Below, piece by piece: positions 37,740 to 48,790 of a stretch of DNA of 64,000 nt. The DNA comes from Diphasiastrum complanatum (Eukaryota > Streptophyta > Lycopodiopsida > Lycopodiales > Lycopodiaceae), in the NCBI GenBank assembly GCA_029204225.1, contig CM055100.1:24435106-24499105 (forward strand), written 5' to 3'. Under the pieces are notes generated by a model that saw only the letters and a program-made list of their open reading frames with translations, did no database searches and was not told the origin of the DNA. Position 1 is the stretch's first letter. Every line of letters starts with the position of its first letter. Both the position numbers and the translations under genes were made by a program.

Positions 37740-39778
37740 AAATTTTCTTTTATTTAGAAAAATATTTGTTTGTGTCTTGAAATGGTTTTGATTAGAATGT
37801 TTTTTAATTTGTTTCTATTAAAAAAAATATTTAACAGTTTTTTAATGATATGAAATTAAGAAATTTTAATATTTTAAATAATTAAAATATTTATGATTCT
37901 ATTTTAACATTAATAACCATTAGCAAAACTAAAATTGCAACAAACTATTAAATTTTTAAAATTTTCATTTTTTGATCTGTTTTTATAATAATATTTTGGA
38001 GATAATATTGTTAGAGATTTAGAGGGATGTAAAGATTTTTTTCAGGGTGATTTAAATATTCGCACAAATCATTTACAATCAGTAATGTTTAATAATTTCA
38101 TTTGCAATCATTTAATATTTAAATATTCAATGACCTTATATAAATATTTGAAATATAAGTTAAGATTTAAAAAAGATTAAAATTTAAAAAATACTAACTA
38201 AAATTCTTGTCATAATTTAGATAATATTATCTTGATACAAGAATTGTTATTTCAAAAAAACTTAAAACTAAAAATAAAAAATTAAAACTTTTGTTTTAAT
38301 TAAGCAGAAATAAATTTTTTAGTTATTCTAGTGGCTGTGTATCTATTGATTCTATTTTGAACAGTATTATTATTAATTTTCTTGTAAAACACAACATTTT
38401 TTAAGTATTACAATATATTTTTTTGAAGCAGTTTTAAATATGGCCATTTTTTGAAAAAATTAAAAAAAATTGAAAAAATGGGTCTCCATGTCATTTCTCT
38501 TTTTTTTGGTCATCGTGTTATCAATACCTCCTTATGTGATCTGGCAATTTTGATGAATATGGCCTTTTTTGGTATGTCTTATACTCCATAAAAGTTTTCA
38601 TCTATACTTAAGCTTACAATTACAACCTTGGGATTTAATATGTAAATTTTGTGACATAATGAATGAGAAGAATTGTTTTTTGGTTCTAAAATAAGAGAAG
38701 AATTATTAAGGAACACACCTTAATTATGCATTGTTACAATAAGGACTTATGTAATTATCCTCCACTTTTGGGTGAGTTAGTGAAAATTGAAACATGCACC
38801 ATTGTGGGTGCATGCTCTAGTGCTTGTTGCTACATCGTCGATATTTGGAGCCTCGTGGTCCTGCATGGCATGGCCTTCTTGGGATGTACAAATACACATT
38901 GTGCATAATAATGCTAGCTAACTATCATTGAAAATGCTATCTTAGTTTATTTTTTTTTTGCATAACGATGATAAAGCAACTACCATCATAATAAATATAC
39001 ACTTAGCTACTTAATTTAGAGCAAGATATATGTTGTATTATATCTTCTTGTTAGTAAAAGATGCAAAGGCTCCAAACATTCGTCAACGTTGTATATGGCA
39101 ACAATCACAGTAAGAAGCTACTAAACCATCATGATATATGTGAATAAGTAGTTGGCGTTAGCACTAATCTTGGCGCACCGTGCATGAAATCCTTCAGTAG
39201 TCATGATCATGATTAAGACAACATAATCAATTCTCTTGAAATTGGAACATTGTATTTTCTCTTGTCAAGACTTGCTTGTTTCACACGTTCCAAATTACCT
39301 ACAGGACATTTGCCATGCAAAGCAACCAGAAGAGGGAATCATCCCTACTGGCAGGAGGGGAGGATATGTTAGTACCAACAAACCATCGGTACATAGGAGA
39401 ACCCAAATCTCTTAGGACTTTGTCTAAATTGGATGAGGCATTTGCTTCCATGAGTTCACCATGAGGCCATTCCTAACTTCAATATCAAGTAAAGTCTATT
39501 GTGCTTTTATTAGAAGTTCTCAATCTATGATTAACCCTTTCAATATTTTTACAAAAGAAAAGATTAAGTCAAAAAATGTTAGAAATATCCCCAACAAGTG
39601 GCATGGTGGTGGTCCTATTCTTTTCTCACTTCAATAATTAGAGTTTGACTCTCTTGGTGCATTTGAATATTTGGGCTAAATTTGATGGCAATTGGGCTAA
39701 GGACTATGGGATCTTGTGCTTGGTTTTTAAGATGTGATTATAACCAAAGGTACATAGATGCACATAGTTGTATGTATT

Positions 39779-39802
39779 GGGGGGGGGGGGGGGGGGGGGG
39801 GG
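39779..39802 (+). repeat. Run of 24 G
   Basis: An uninterrupted G homopolymer; length may be affected by sequencing or assembly. Confidence 0.85.
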
Positions 39803-40771
39803 TGATTAGTGATATTTCACTTCAAAGAGCAAGACAAATTTCCCATCCACAACATAGGAAACAACACAACAATCGGGCCATTAAGTTCAATTGACTTCTC
39901 TACCATTATGTTTTTTTTGGCATATTATGAATTCTCAAGCTCATTTTAGAAATTTTCCTTAAAACGTTATTTGAGAGGGGAACATGTGATGCATTAACAC
40001 AAGGAAATGGAGGAGGCGTCCCACATATTCCACTGTGGGAGGTGCCTCTTTTTTTTTCATGAAAAAGAAAAAAATGCTTTAACGGTAGAGTTTGTTTTTT
40101 AAGATCCACATATTTTGATTTTTGATGGGGCTTGAAATGTTTTTTTTTTTTTTTGTAAGGGGGGTGGTTCCACGGGGGGGCCCTTATGTCGATGAAAGGA
40201 CCAAGGAGCTGGGAACCTATACAAAAGCTTCTTATTTTCCATGCAATTTTTTTATCGTTAGCCATAAAATTATGATGAGGCTATTAGGTCAAGCCATAAA
40301 TGGGGAGGCTATTAGATCAAGCCATAAATTAATGGCCGTTGATTAGGGTGTAAAACTCACTAAGAAAACCTTTCCCAAGCATAAAGTATGGCAAAGAGAC
40401 CACTTTTTATGATCGTGATTTTTTTATGATTAAATTCTTCTTACAATCAAAGCCACAATCCAATGGTCATTGAACTGGGTGCAAATGTTACTAATAAGAC
40501 CTTTCCCAATCGTAAAGGATGGCAAGGGAGATCCCTTTTTATGGTTGAAATTGTTTATTTTAAAAAAAAATTACATTCATCTTTCGGGATGTGGAAGGTG
40601 CATGTAAAAATAATTATGACAAAAAAAGAAAGGAAAAAAAAGTTTTCACGCAATGGAAGGTCACCTTCTTGGACGTTCCGTCGTGAGATGGGCCTTCCGC
40701 CTTGGGCTACCGCCGTCGACCTAAGACCCTTCTTCGTTGTAACGTTGGAACATCATGGGACTTGAAACCCA

Positions 40772-40810
<39 letters not shown>

Positions 40811-40823
40811 AAAAAAAAAAAAA
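40772..40823 (+). repeat. C29-A23 homopolymer block
   Basis: A run of about 29 C is followed directly by about 23 A. The exact lengths are likely unreliable, but the junction of two long homopolymers is clear in the sequence. Confidence 0.85.
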
Positions 40824-40940
40824 TCCCTGGCCATTCTTTACACCATGGAAAGTGCCTTAAAATTTTGGCAAGAAGATCATCATCAAAAAAGCCATTCCCC
40901 AGTATCTTAAGTCTTAAGTCATTCCTGTTGTAATGTCATT

Positions 40941-41106
40941 GTGATTGGCAATAGTGATCTACACTCAAAGACAATCACAATTGTTTTGGTTGGCATGATT
41001 GTGATTGCTAAAAGTGGCTTACACTCGAAGACAATGATGCTCACAACAAGCTTGTGATTGGTAAAAGTGGGTTACACTCAAAAACAATGATGCTCAGAAC
41101 AAGCTT
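40941..41106 (+). repeat. Three-copy tandem repeat, 53-60 bp unit
   Basis: The unit beginning 'gtgattggcaatagtg' starts at 40,941, 41,001 and 41,054. Copies two and three share 'acaatgatgctcasaacaag'. Units differ at several positions. Confidence 0.85.
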
Positions 41107-41124
41107 GACTTATACCAAAAATTT

Positions 41125-41412
41125 GTGGACAAGATGCCAGCAAATCTTCACTTTGCAGCTGGGAAAGTTGATTTTGAAACTTTAGATCAGGTTGAATCAG
41201 TTGATGTTGTGTGCATGGGGGAGCACTGGTTGCAAGATCAATTTTCAACTCTAGGAAGGAAATTGAAGAATGTAAGTTCGATCCTGATGTATTTTAACCC
41301 TCCAGTACTCAACAACACTTTGCTGCTCATGGTTACAGACAGGCCTGCCACTAGAAGATGCATGAAATTAAGGGAAACTGCTGCATGCCTTCTTCCACTC
41401 AGAGAAGTCTGA
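41125..41412 (+). CDS. Unrecognised 95-codon open frame
   Basis: An open frame (MDKMPANLHFAAGKVDFETL...) with ordinary amino-acid use, beginning right after a tandem repeat. I recognise no domain, signal peptide or cysteine pattern. It may be an exon fragment of a decayed gene or chance. The unit before it and the divergent PILS gene 800 bp to the right give no clue. Confidence 0.2.
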   Translation: MDKMPANLHFAAGKVDFETLDQVESVDVVCMGEHWLQDQFSTLGRKLKNVSSILMYFNPPVLNNTLLLMVTDRPATRRCMKLRETAACLLPLREV

Positions 41413-42214
41413 TATCATTCTAAGGCAATAGCATTTATGTACTCCCAGAGTAATTGCAAAACTGTGTAGATGCAATTGATTCGAATCTTTTCGGTCTCTG
41501 GAGCCAGTGAATCTTAAGTTTAATGAGTTAACATTATAACACTATTTTGTAGTATGTACACAGCAAGGATTAATTTTGAAAGCGTTATTGCATGCCAATG
41601 CAATATATCACTATTAACAAGACAATCTATGAAAGGTCAAACGCACACAAGGTTAGATCAGCACATGGTAGATAAGTGGGGCTCAAGAAACCTGCAGGCT
41701 GAGGAAAACAACGGAAGTTGCAACAATAAAATGGGTCCATTCTCGTACACACACGATTCACCATAAGGCTTTGAAGCTTGATCTGAAACACCCCTCAAAC
41801 AGAAGGACATATGTAAATATTTCACGAGAGAAAGAACAACCAACATTAACCAAAGCTCACTACTTAGTAGTTTATGATCTCATGTTGTCAATATAGCTAC
41901 AAATCCCACCACGTGAGATATATGTGAAGAGAAAATAGCAAAGATAAAGCCGCTAATGCAACCTTTTTACACATTGCATCTGAAGCTGCTATGAAATGCA
42001 ACCACATTTCGACATAATTTATTAACTGTTGCTGCAGCCGATCGGAAGGTTGCCTGCAAGAAAAAAAATATTCAATCTGCCCTGAAAAGCTTTGATACGG
42101 TACATTCTTTAGCAATCAACGAGCCTTTTATATGAAGATTTATACGCGACAAAGACCTTCGAAGCTCTTCATCGTTACTCGCTGCATTTGCGATTTGCAA
42201 AATAGGGCGGGTGC
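41413..42214. other. 3' flank of the PILS gene, no gene seen
   Basis: Non-coding. The part nearest 42,214 should hold the 3' untranslated region of the PILS gene (transcribed leftwards). AATAAA-like signals are possible on the minus strand, but none is decisive. Confidence 0.45.
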
Positions 42215-43513
42215 TTATATGGTGGAAAGGATTTGGAGGTAGATTGTAATATATACAGCGATGGATATGACAGCGAATATATGCTGCCAGAACAACACAG
42301 CCGATGCTTCACTTTCCCCGTAGCCGCGCAAGCTTGTCATTGCCCCCGACAGAATCGCGCTAGGCATCGCGTGCTGCAAAAGAAGTACAAAAAGAAACAT
42401 CTTATCTTTCTTGGGAACGAATCCCAGTTGATACGCTAGAAAGATAACTCCGAACCCGACAAGCGGAAGGATTACCAAGCGAGTGAAGCATATGCCTATA
42501 GTTGTTCTTAGGCCAAGCTCTGATCTACCTGGCCCCCCAGAGAGCACTCCTCCCAGCACCAGCATGACGCATGGCACCATCGCAGCTGCAAGGATGGTGA
42601 GAGCGTCTGTGAAGAATGCCAGAGGAGCTGATCCCTGGCCGAATAGAATTGAACTCAATTGTGGAAAAGCTCCGACTACAATGCCCAGAAGGGATGCCAC
42701 GGTGGGAGGCTGCAATATGTGCTGCAATGGTGTCTTTTCCGCCACGATCCTTATCTTTCTGACAACACGAGGTTCAACCAAGCATCTACCTCTTCTCGGA
42801 CTAACCCCCTCAGATCCTTCTTCGTTGCGAGAGTCTTCCCTGAACAGCCTGGATAGCAATGGAGCCCGTGTATCGTCTGTCTGCGCGTCTTTCACCCCGG
42901 GCCACTCTGCCTCCAATAGACGAGGCATCTCCGCTGGATCTTCCACAGGCTCTATCTCCTGTACCAGCTCGTAAAAATCCATGGGAGGCTCCAGCATGTG
43001 GTATACAAAGGTGTAAACGATCAACACAGCCACCCATTGAGCAAATGAGACATATGCGACTCCTCTCTGAAAACATCCATCTCCGAAAGGATTGTCTCCA
43101 TGGCAGACCGATCCGATAATCGCTAGTGGCAGGTTTCCTGTGTTGCCGATTCCTGTGAGAACTACTGTGAATTTGAAGAATTGAGGAGGTGGGCGGCAGA
43201 TCAGAGCTACGATGTAGCCCACTCCGCAGCCAATGACAGCGCTTAGCAGTACATTCACAGGGATGAACCACCACTCTCGCATATTCTCAACTGTCACGGA
43301 TCTACCTAGCTCTGTGAAGATGAGACATGGCAAAAACAGTGCAAACACAAGCTTGCTTAATACCTTGCAGGATTCCGGATTGATTACTCTGATCATTGGA
43401 TGCGCCAAGGCCGAACCCATCCCGCACATGAACAGGATCTTTAGCACCGGCACAGCTGATCCCAGGACATTTGCATGCGTACCATCGAAAAGAATTGTTG
43501 TCAGCATCATCAT
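42215..43513 (-). CDS. PILS: PIN-LIKES (PILS) auxin transport facilitator
   Basis: An intact 432-residue frame from ATG 43,513 to TAA 42,215. It is a membrane carrier of the auxin efflux carrier superfamily. PILS proteins sit in the endoplasmic reticulum and pull auxin out of the nuclear signalling pool. The first hydrophobic bundle runs about residues 15-190 (NPESCKVLSKLVFALFLPCL, VLTGIGNTGNLPLAI, CFQRGVAYVSFAQW). A charged cytosolic loop spans about 195-265 (EPVEDPAEMPRLLEAEWPG, RREDSRNEEG-like). The second bundle runs to the end (LQHILQPPTVASLLGIVVG, MVPCVMLVLGG, GICFTRLVILPLVG, LQHAMPSAILSGAM). Length and motif order match the PILS family. An in-frame GTG lies two codons upstream, but ATG is preferred; three ATGs are adjacent. 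No intron is needed for the whole protein, and PILS genes are often multi-exon. Codon use is GC-richer than the flanks. Which PILS subgroup is not decided. Confidence 0.95.
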   Translation of the reverse strand: MMMLTTILFDGTHANVLGSAVPVLKILFMCGMGSALAHPMIRVINPESCKVLSKLVFALFLPCLIFTELGRSVTVENMREWWFIPVNVLLSAVIGCGVGYIVALICRPPPQFFKFTVVLTGIGNTGNLPLAIIGSVCHGDNPFGDGCFQRGVAYVSFAQWVAVLIVYTFVYHMLEPPMDFYELVQEIEPVEDPAEMPRLLEAEWPGVKDAQTDDTRAPLLSRLFREDSRNEEGSEGVSPRRGRCLVEPRVVRKIRIVAEKTPLQHILQPPTVASLLGIVVGAFPQLSSILFGQGSAPLAFFTDALTILAAAMVPCVMLVLGGVLSGGPGRSELGLRTTIGICFTRLVILPLVGFGVIFLAYQLGFVPKKDKMFLFVLLLQHAMPSAILSGAMTSLRGYGESEASAVLFWQHIFAVISIAVYITIYLQILSTI

Positions 43514-43553
43514 CTTCACTTAGCAGACGCTAATAGCCTCACAGCTTATGCCT

Positions 43554-43717
43554 GATCCTTTCAACTGGACTGAATAATAGTTCACAAAAGAATGTCTTCA
43601 AATTCTTTGACTGAAAAGAAGATAGTTGTGTTGCTTGATCCTCTCATTGAATGCATTATAATTCACAAATTACTATCTTCAGATTCCTATATCAAAAGAA
43701 AGATTGTTGCTTGCCAA
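43554..43717 (-). repeat. 83-bp degenerate tandem duplication in the PILS promoter
   Basis: A unit starting 'gatccttt' at 43,554 and 'gatcctct' at 43,637 shares 'tcacaaa', 'tatcttc', 'aaaagaa' and 'gttgctt' in order. It lies 40-200 bp upstream of the PILS start codon and is likely within its 5' leader or promoter. Confidence 0.7.
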
Positions 43718-45639
43718 CCCAGCATGCAAATCCTCCCCTTTTCATCAAGGAAATAACGCAGACAGTCCTCATTCCTTATTGTTTTCCCAGTTCATCAGCA
43801 AATCTCAACAGTGAAGACAGTAGCACTAGTGGATATTGATCCATATTTGCGATCTCAAACACTCACAATAATCTTAAGAAACCTATTATTCAAAGATATA
43901 ACGGCTGAAAAGTCCATCAAATGTATTTTACATAGATCTCAAGCTCAAGTTTTGACTAGCTGAAAATGATTTCCTTGTGATTCCAGCTTGCTTGCTTCCA
44001 ATCATGATCTCATCTTCACCTACACAAAGCACCACTGTGCACTGCCCACATTATTCCTGAGATCAGCAGAAAAGGTACATTAGTACAAGTTATCTTTTCT
44101 GGACAAAAAATAGACAATTGAAATCATTACATTGCTGATTATCACATTAAAACCAGATGATTTAGCCTACCCTTCAAGTAACCAATGTGAACCTGTGGAC
44201 CAGATCTCATAGGAGTGTAAGGAGGAGTAATGCAGGCAGGTCTTTGTCAAGTAATTATAAGGACTTATAAGGATACGTGCATCGTGTGGGTTGGGCATGA
44301 ATAGTCAGCACCACACTTGATGTTTTTATATAAAAGAAATCATACTAGTTTTTTCTTTATGCCCCTTCATGGGGCTGATCTTGTGGCATTTTGGATCTCG
44401 GCCCCGGGAGTGGAACTCCCTCTGAGTGAAATCATGGTGGCAAAAGTTTTGTTTTAGACATGCACAAGCAAAACTTGTGAATATACATTCAAGCTCTAGT
44501 GTAACTCCCAAACATGCATGCGGCACATGTGTGGGTGGCCGATGCTAGTGACTAATTCACACACGTGAAAAAGTAGTGGATTAACACACGCAAGCCAATT
44601 AAGAGTTTGCCAAATCAGCGACATTGGAATATGATATGTGCCCTCAACACCCAATCATTAGTTAGCCACTTTGGAAATATGTGCCTTTCAATCTATGAAA
44701 AATAATACTTCACCATGTGGCAAATTAATATTATCTTGAGGTCATGAAAATCTTCCCATGTGCCAATAAATGTCTTGAGGCCCCATAGGGTTGATTAGAC
44801 GATCATTTCTTGAAAACCCTCTTAAATGTCTTGAGGCCCCATAGGGTTGATTAGACGATCATTGCTTGAAAACCCTCTTAAAGATGGTTTTCAATATCAA
44901 GCATTTTTAAAAGGTTGTTCCATTTGAACTTGTTATTGTCCGTCATAGCTAGGTTGACCAAGCCTTCTTGGGAATTATGCCCAGTACATCCTTGGATCAA
45001 TTGGTCACACAACAAATATTGACATAACAAAGGATGTGTAAATAGATTATGCATGACCACTTAAAGTAGTGATCAGGTTAGATGTTGAAGCGGTCACGCT
45101 TTCATCCCTTAGATGGTTAATGTTGTAGTGGCCAAGCATGTTTTAACGATGTATGTACATGCAGTATTCTTAATAGAGTGGAACATCAAAGTATTTTTCT
45201 TGTTGCTTTATGCTCTAGTTTGTGGCTTGTACTATTATACTCCTTCTTGCAAGTCATCGAATATTGTGAAGCTCTAACAAAGTTTGTCATCAGAAGTTAT
45301 GGGCCCACTGTCATTTCTAGCTACCATTGAAAGCTTTAGCAACCTAGAATATTTTTGAAAGGTTTTGCATGGAGATGTCATTAAGGATACTCCAACTTAC
45401 GAGGAGGGATCATAGTGGCATCAAATTTTCCGCCCAAAAATTATGGATGTGTTTGAAGCACATTCCTTAGTCCGTCTTCACAATTCAACCTCCTGCATAT
45501 CCAGTTCTCTTTGACGAATACGTTCTTGGGACTGTGGCTCTTATTTCCTTAGACGCTCCTGGGACTGTGGTTCCTCTTCATTTATAAATTGTGGTTCCTC
45601 TTTCTTTATTTATAAGCAGCTATTGGGACTGTATTGCCT
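43718..45639. other. No gene seen, with a 56-bp tandem duplication
   Basis: Non-coding on present evidence; it includes the upstream region of the PILS gene. CACATGTG and CACACGTG occur near 44,523 and 44,561. Confidence 0.5.
44771..44882 (+). repeat. 56-bp tandem duplication, nearly identical
   Basis: The unit 'tgtcttgaggccccatag...' at 44,771 is repeated from 44,827 with about one base change, so it is a recent duplication. Confidence 0.95.
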
Positions 45640-47560
45640 ATAAAGGCAAGTTCAAGGGCAAAGGTAAAAGCAAGTGGTCAAAGGGTCAAGACCAAGGTGA
45701 GCCTTCTACTTTTTTTTGGCAAGAAGAATGATAGATCCAAGTTAAAATACTTTTTTTGTGGATTCCAAGGGCATTTTGCAAGTGATTGCTTCAAGAAGTA
45801 AGATAGATCAAGGTGAGAAGCAAACCAATCTAACTCTTGATGAAGATGGTGTTGATGAACAAAATTTAAATGATGATGTTTTTATTTTATCTTGCTTGTT
45901 GGCTAATTATGGAGATATTGATTCTTGATGAATTGATAGTAGAGCTACATCACACATGACATATCATGAGGAGTATTATTCATCCTTGATGGCATTTGAA
46001 GGTGACAAGAAGGTGATCTACACAGCCAATGATTGTGAGCACAATTCCTATTCTCCTCTCTACTAATATGAATGTGACTTTGAAGGATGTTTTGTTATTC
46101 CATCTATCACCAAAAAATTTCTTAGTGTGAGTCAAATGCTTGACAAGGGATTCAAAGTGGAGTTTGTTGGTGATGCTTGTTTGATCAAGAAAGAGGATTG
46201 AATTGATTGCAAAAGGGAAGAAGAAAGGTAAGTTGCTCAAACTTGATGCTTGTGTTGTTGCTAACCAAGTTGGATGTATGGCAAAGGAGCACTTGTCAAT
46301 GCATGACACAAGATATTGGGGCATCTCAACTACAAGTCATTGAAGGTGATGGCAAAGAGGCAAGTTGTGTTTGGTCTTCCCAATTCTTTAACAAGCTTGA
46401 ATCATGTTTGTGAGCAATGTGCTTTATCAAAGTCACATAGATTACCTTACAAGAGATCTACATCAAGGTCAAGTAAGCCTTTTCAACATGTGCATTTAGA
46501 TATTCATGGTGTTACTACAATTAGCAATGGAGGTGCTAAGATGCATGTGACTTCTATTGGTGATTTTAGTAGATTTTGTTGGGTGTATCTACTAAAAAAC
46601 AAAGATGAGGTGTTTGATGCTTTGTCAAGTTCAAGATTGAAAGGGAGGTTCAATTCTCTACCAAGATCAAGATATTAAATGTGAAAATGGTGATGAGTAA
46701 ATTTTTACCAAGTTCAAGACATTTTGTGATGCAAATGGGAGCAAGAGAGTGTACATAAGCTCAAGGACACCACAATAAAATGGAGTGGCCGAGAGGAAGA
46801 GTAAAACCTTATGTGAAAGTGCCAAAGCGATGAGGTTAGGTGCATATCTTCCTAAATCCTTTTGGTATCAAGCTTTGTTGTGTGCTAATTTTCTATGCAA
46901 TAGATGGTCGAGTGTGGTATTGGATGGAAAAGCCCCTTTAAAGATCTTGTTTGGTAGAAGGCCGAGTGTCAAGCTTTTCAAAACTTTTGGATGCATTTGC
47001 TATATCAACATCACTCTTGATGACAGGACAGTCAAGCAACAAGGAAGTATTGTTCAAGTTTACTTTACTTGTTCTATCTCATGGTTGAGCAATCTCATAT
47101 GAATGTGTGCAAATTGTCAAGATATGGTGAAACGTTTTGCACCATTTTGATGTTGGAGTTGTACTAGCATTCTTGGATGGTTTTGCTGATGGAAATGAAG
47201 CTAAAGGAGTCTCATTATATCACTCATTCATGATCAAGTCATCAAGGGTTGATGATCTTATGGCAAGATGGATACGGAGGCCCATTCATGGATTTTTATG
47301 GTGGAGACATATCAAGGAAGAACAAAGATGGAGGAGACATGCAAGAATAGGTTGATTACTCATATTTTTTAGCAAAAGCATAGGAGTGAAGTTGATTCAA
47401 GTATTGCACAACCGATTTTTGAGGATGCCAATCAACCACCAACCGACTCGCATGAACTGGAATCTGATTCTGTCGAGGAGCAATTGATCTCTTTGGATGC
47501 TATTAATCCAAAAATGTGCCAAAGTGATGCTCGCTTGCCAGATGGACATGATATTACAAA
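45640..47560 (+). mobile_element. Ty1-copia fragment: gag end, protease, integrase
   Basis: A gag tail with a basic Gly/Lys stretch (GKFKGKGKSKW) leads to a zinc knuckle near 45,750 whose first Cys is Tyr (YFFCGFQGHFASDC). The protease active site near 45,938 reads DSRATSHM instead of DSGATSHM. GAG-pre-integrase (GHLNYKSL, CEQCALSKSHRLPY) starts at 46,316. The integrase has LDIHGV (first Asp), FSRFCWVYLLKNKDEVF, then NGVAERKSKTLCESAKAMRL (46,775 onward) preceded by TAA where PQQNG is usual. IN C-terminal KAPLKILFGRRPSVKLFKTF follows to about 47,100. An acidic linker runs to about 47,560. Reverse transcriptase and LTRs are absent. Confidence 0.9.
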
Positions 47561-48595
47561 ACACCCCTAGCCATTGAAATTTCTCAAGAAGATAATCTCA
47601 CAGTTGATGCCGAAGCAACAAAAAAGCAAGGACACAAAATTGAAATATTGAGATCTATGATCTATTTATGGAGATCTATGATCTAGATGATACCATCCTA
47701 ATTCTTCCACAAGAAGATCTAATAGAAAACCCTTCATAGGGTAATAAACATGATGCTTTAGATTTCAACATGGAAGTTGAGATTTCTAATGAAGCTAATG
47801 AAATTGCTTTCTCATTTTGCATGTCTTGCTTATTCATGTGTTGCATTTTTGTTTTCCAATGTTGTGTCCCTTTTCTCAATTGCATGAGCTCTCAATCAGC
47901 ATGTGGCATGTGGCATGGTAGCTTATAGTGCTTGGGAAATTTGAACTGTAATACATCATTCACATGCAAAAACTTCATCGACTGATTTGACCACATAGTA
48001 CTGCCTTTTTCAAGGCAAGGTCAAAAAGCAGACTTTCCTGCATGCACACTATTTCAACCCTCGACCAAGGTCCAAATCTTAAGTGTTTGGACCACCACCA
48101 CAATTTGGCCTTTACCGTCGACTTTCTTCCAAAGTCCATTGATCTACCTCAACACATAGTGTTGCCTTTGCAAGGCAAGGCCAACAAACTTCTAAGAAAA
48201 TGAGCGCCCAAGTTGGTTTGATTGTTCTGCCAACATCCCTTGAAAGGCAGCAGGATGAACTCGAAGACTGGTCGACAATGGCTGTGGAGTGCTATTAACC
48301 AACCTCAGGGGAGAAGAAAACTTACATGTGGTGTTGCAAAGAGCTTTACCGACCAACATCAAGGGAGAAAAAACTCGCATGTGCTACAGAGTGCCATTGA
48401 CGGGAGCTGATGAGAGTCAGGGAAGAGAAAACTTGCATGTGGACATGCTTTGAGTTGCATATAACCTCACCCCAACAAGGTCGTCTGGGCCTAGTCATGC
48501 AGTGTGGAAGTATACCCGCCTTTTCTCCTTCTTGCACCCATCGACCAATCTAGAACTCGCATTTGAATTCTTATAAAGATTTCACGATCAAGACG
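47561..48595. repeat. Repeat-rich upstream region of the following gene
   Basis: No gene is seen. A phrase 'cacatagtrytgcctt' with 'caaggcaaggyc' occurs near 47,990 and 48,155. From 48,222 to 48,450 an irregular unit ending 'gagaaaacttgcatgtg' or 'gaaaaaactcgcatgtg' recurs three times. The right end should contain the promoter of the unrecognised gene. Confidence 0.5.
48570..48577 (+). promoter_or_regulatory. Candidate TATA box
   Basis: TTATAAAG lies about 220 bp before ATG 48,791 and would place transcription start near 48,600. No transcript evidence. Confidence 0.35.
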
Positions 48596-48724
48596 ATGGC
48601 TATGGTGTCTAGGGTTGATGCTCCTCCTCCTCGTTCCTCCCTTTCCTACGACATGATCGGGAGGATGTCGGGTTGCAACTCTCTTGTCAGATCACAGGGA
48701 GATCAATCAGAGCAGGTACTGTAA
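48596..48724 (+). other. Short upstream open frame or coding exon
   Basis: ATG at 48,596 opens 42 codons (MAMVSRVDAPPPRSS...) ending TAA 48,722. The last sense codons overlap a possible donor CAG|GTACTG. It may be an upstream open frame controlling the long frame that follows, or a first exon; the apparent intron would be very short, so the first is somewhat more likely. Confidence 0.3.
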
Positions 48725-48790
48725 AGCGCATCTTCTGATTTGCAGCATTGGCTTATGGCAGTTTGATGGTTTGGATCGGGTTTTAATCTG

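Larger units (their letters stand above)
37740..41124. other. Gene-free AT-rich stretch with long homopolymers
   Basis: No gene is supported. The left part to about 38,600 is strongly AT-rich. Long homopolymers occur at 39,779-39,802 and 40,772-40,823. A phrase 'ggctattagrtcaagccata' is repeated near 40,280 and 40,307, and a unit with 'aagacctttcccaa' recurs near 40,360 and 40,495. Short open frames here carry no motif. Confidence 0.55.

Noticed and set aside
38726-38908. Short open frame with Cys-rich look
   Set aside because: No signal peptide or conserved cysteine spacing; AT-rich context; probably chance.
40463-40765. 100-codon open frame
   Set aside because: Overlaps a repeated non-coding phrase and low-complexity A runs; no motif.
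42810-43274. Alternative minus frame and plus frames over PILS
   Set aside because: Shadows of a complete, family-matching PILS frame.
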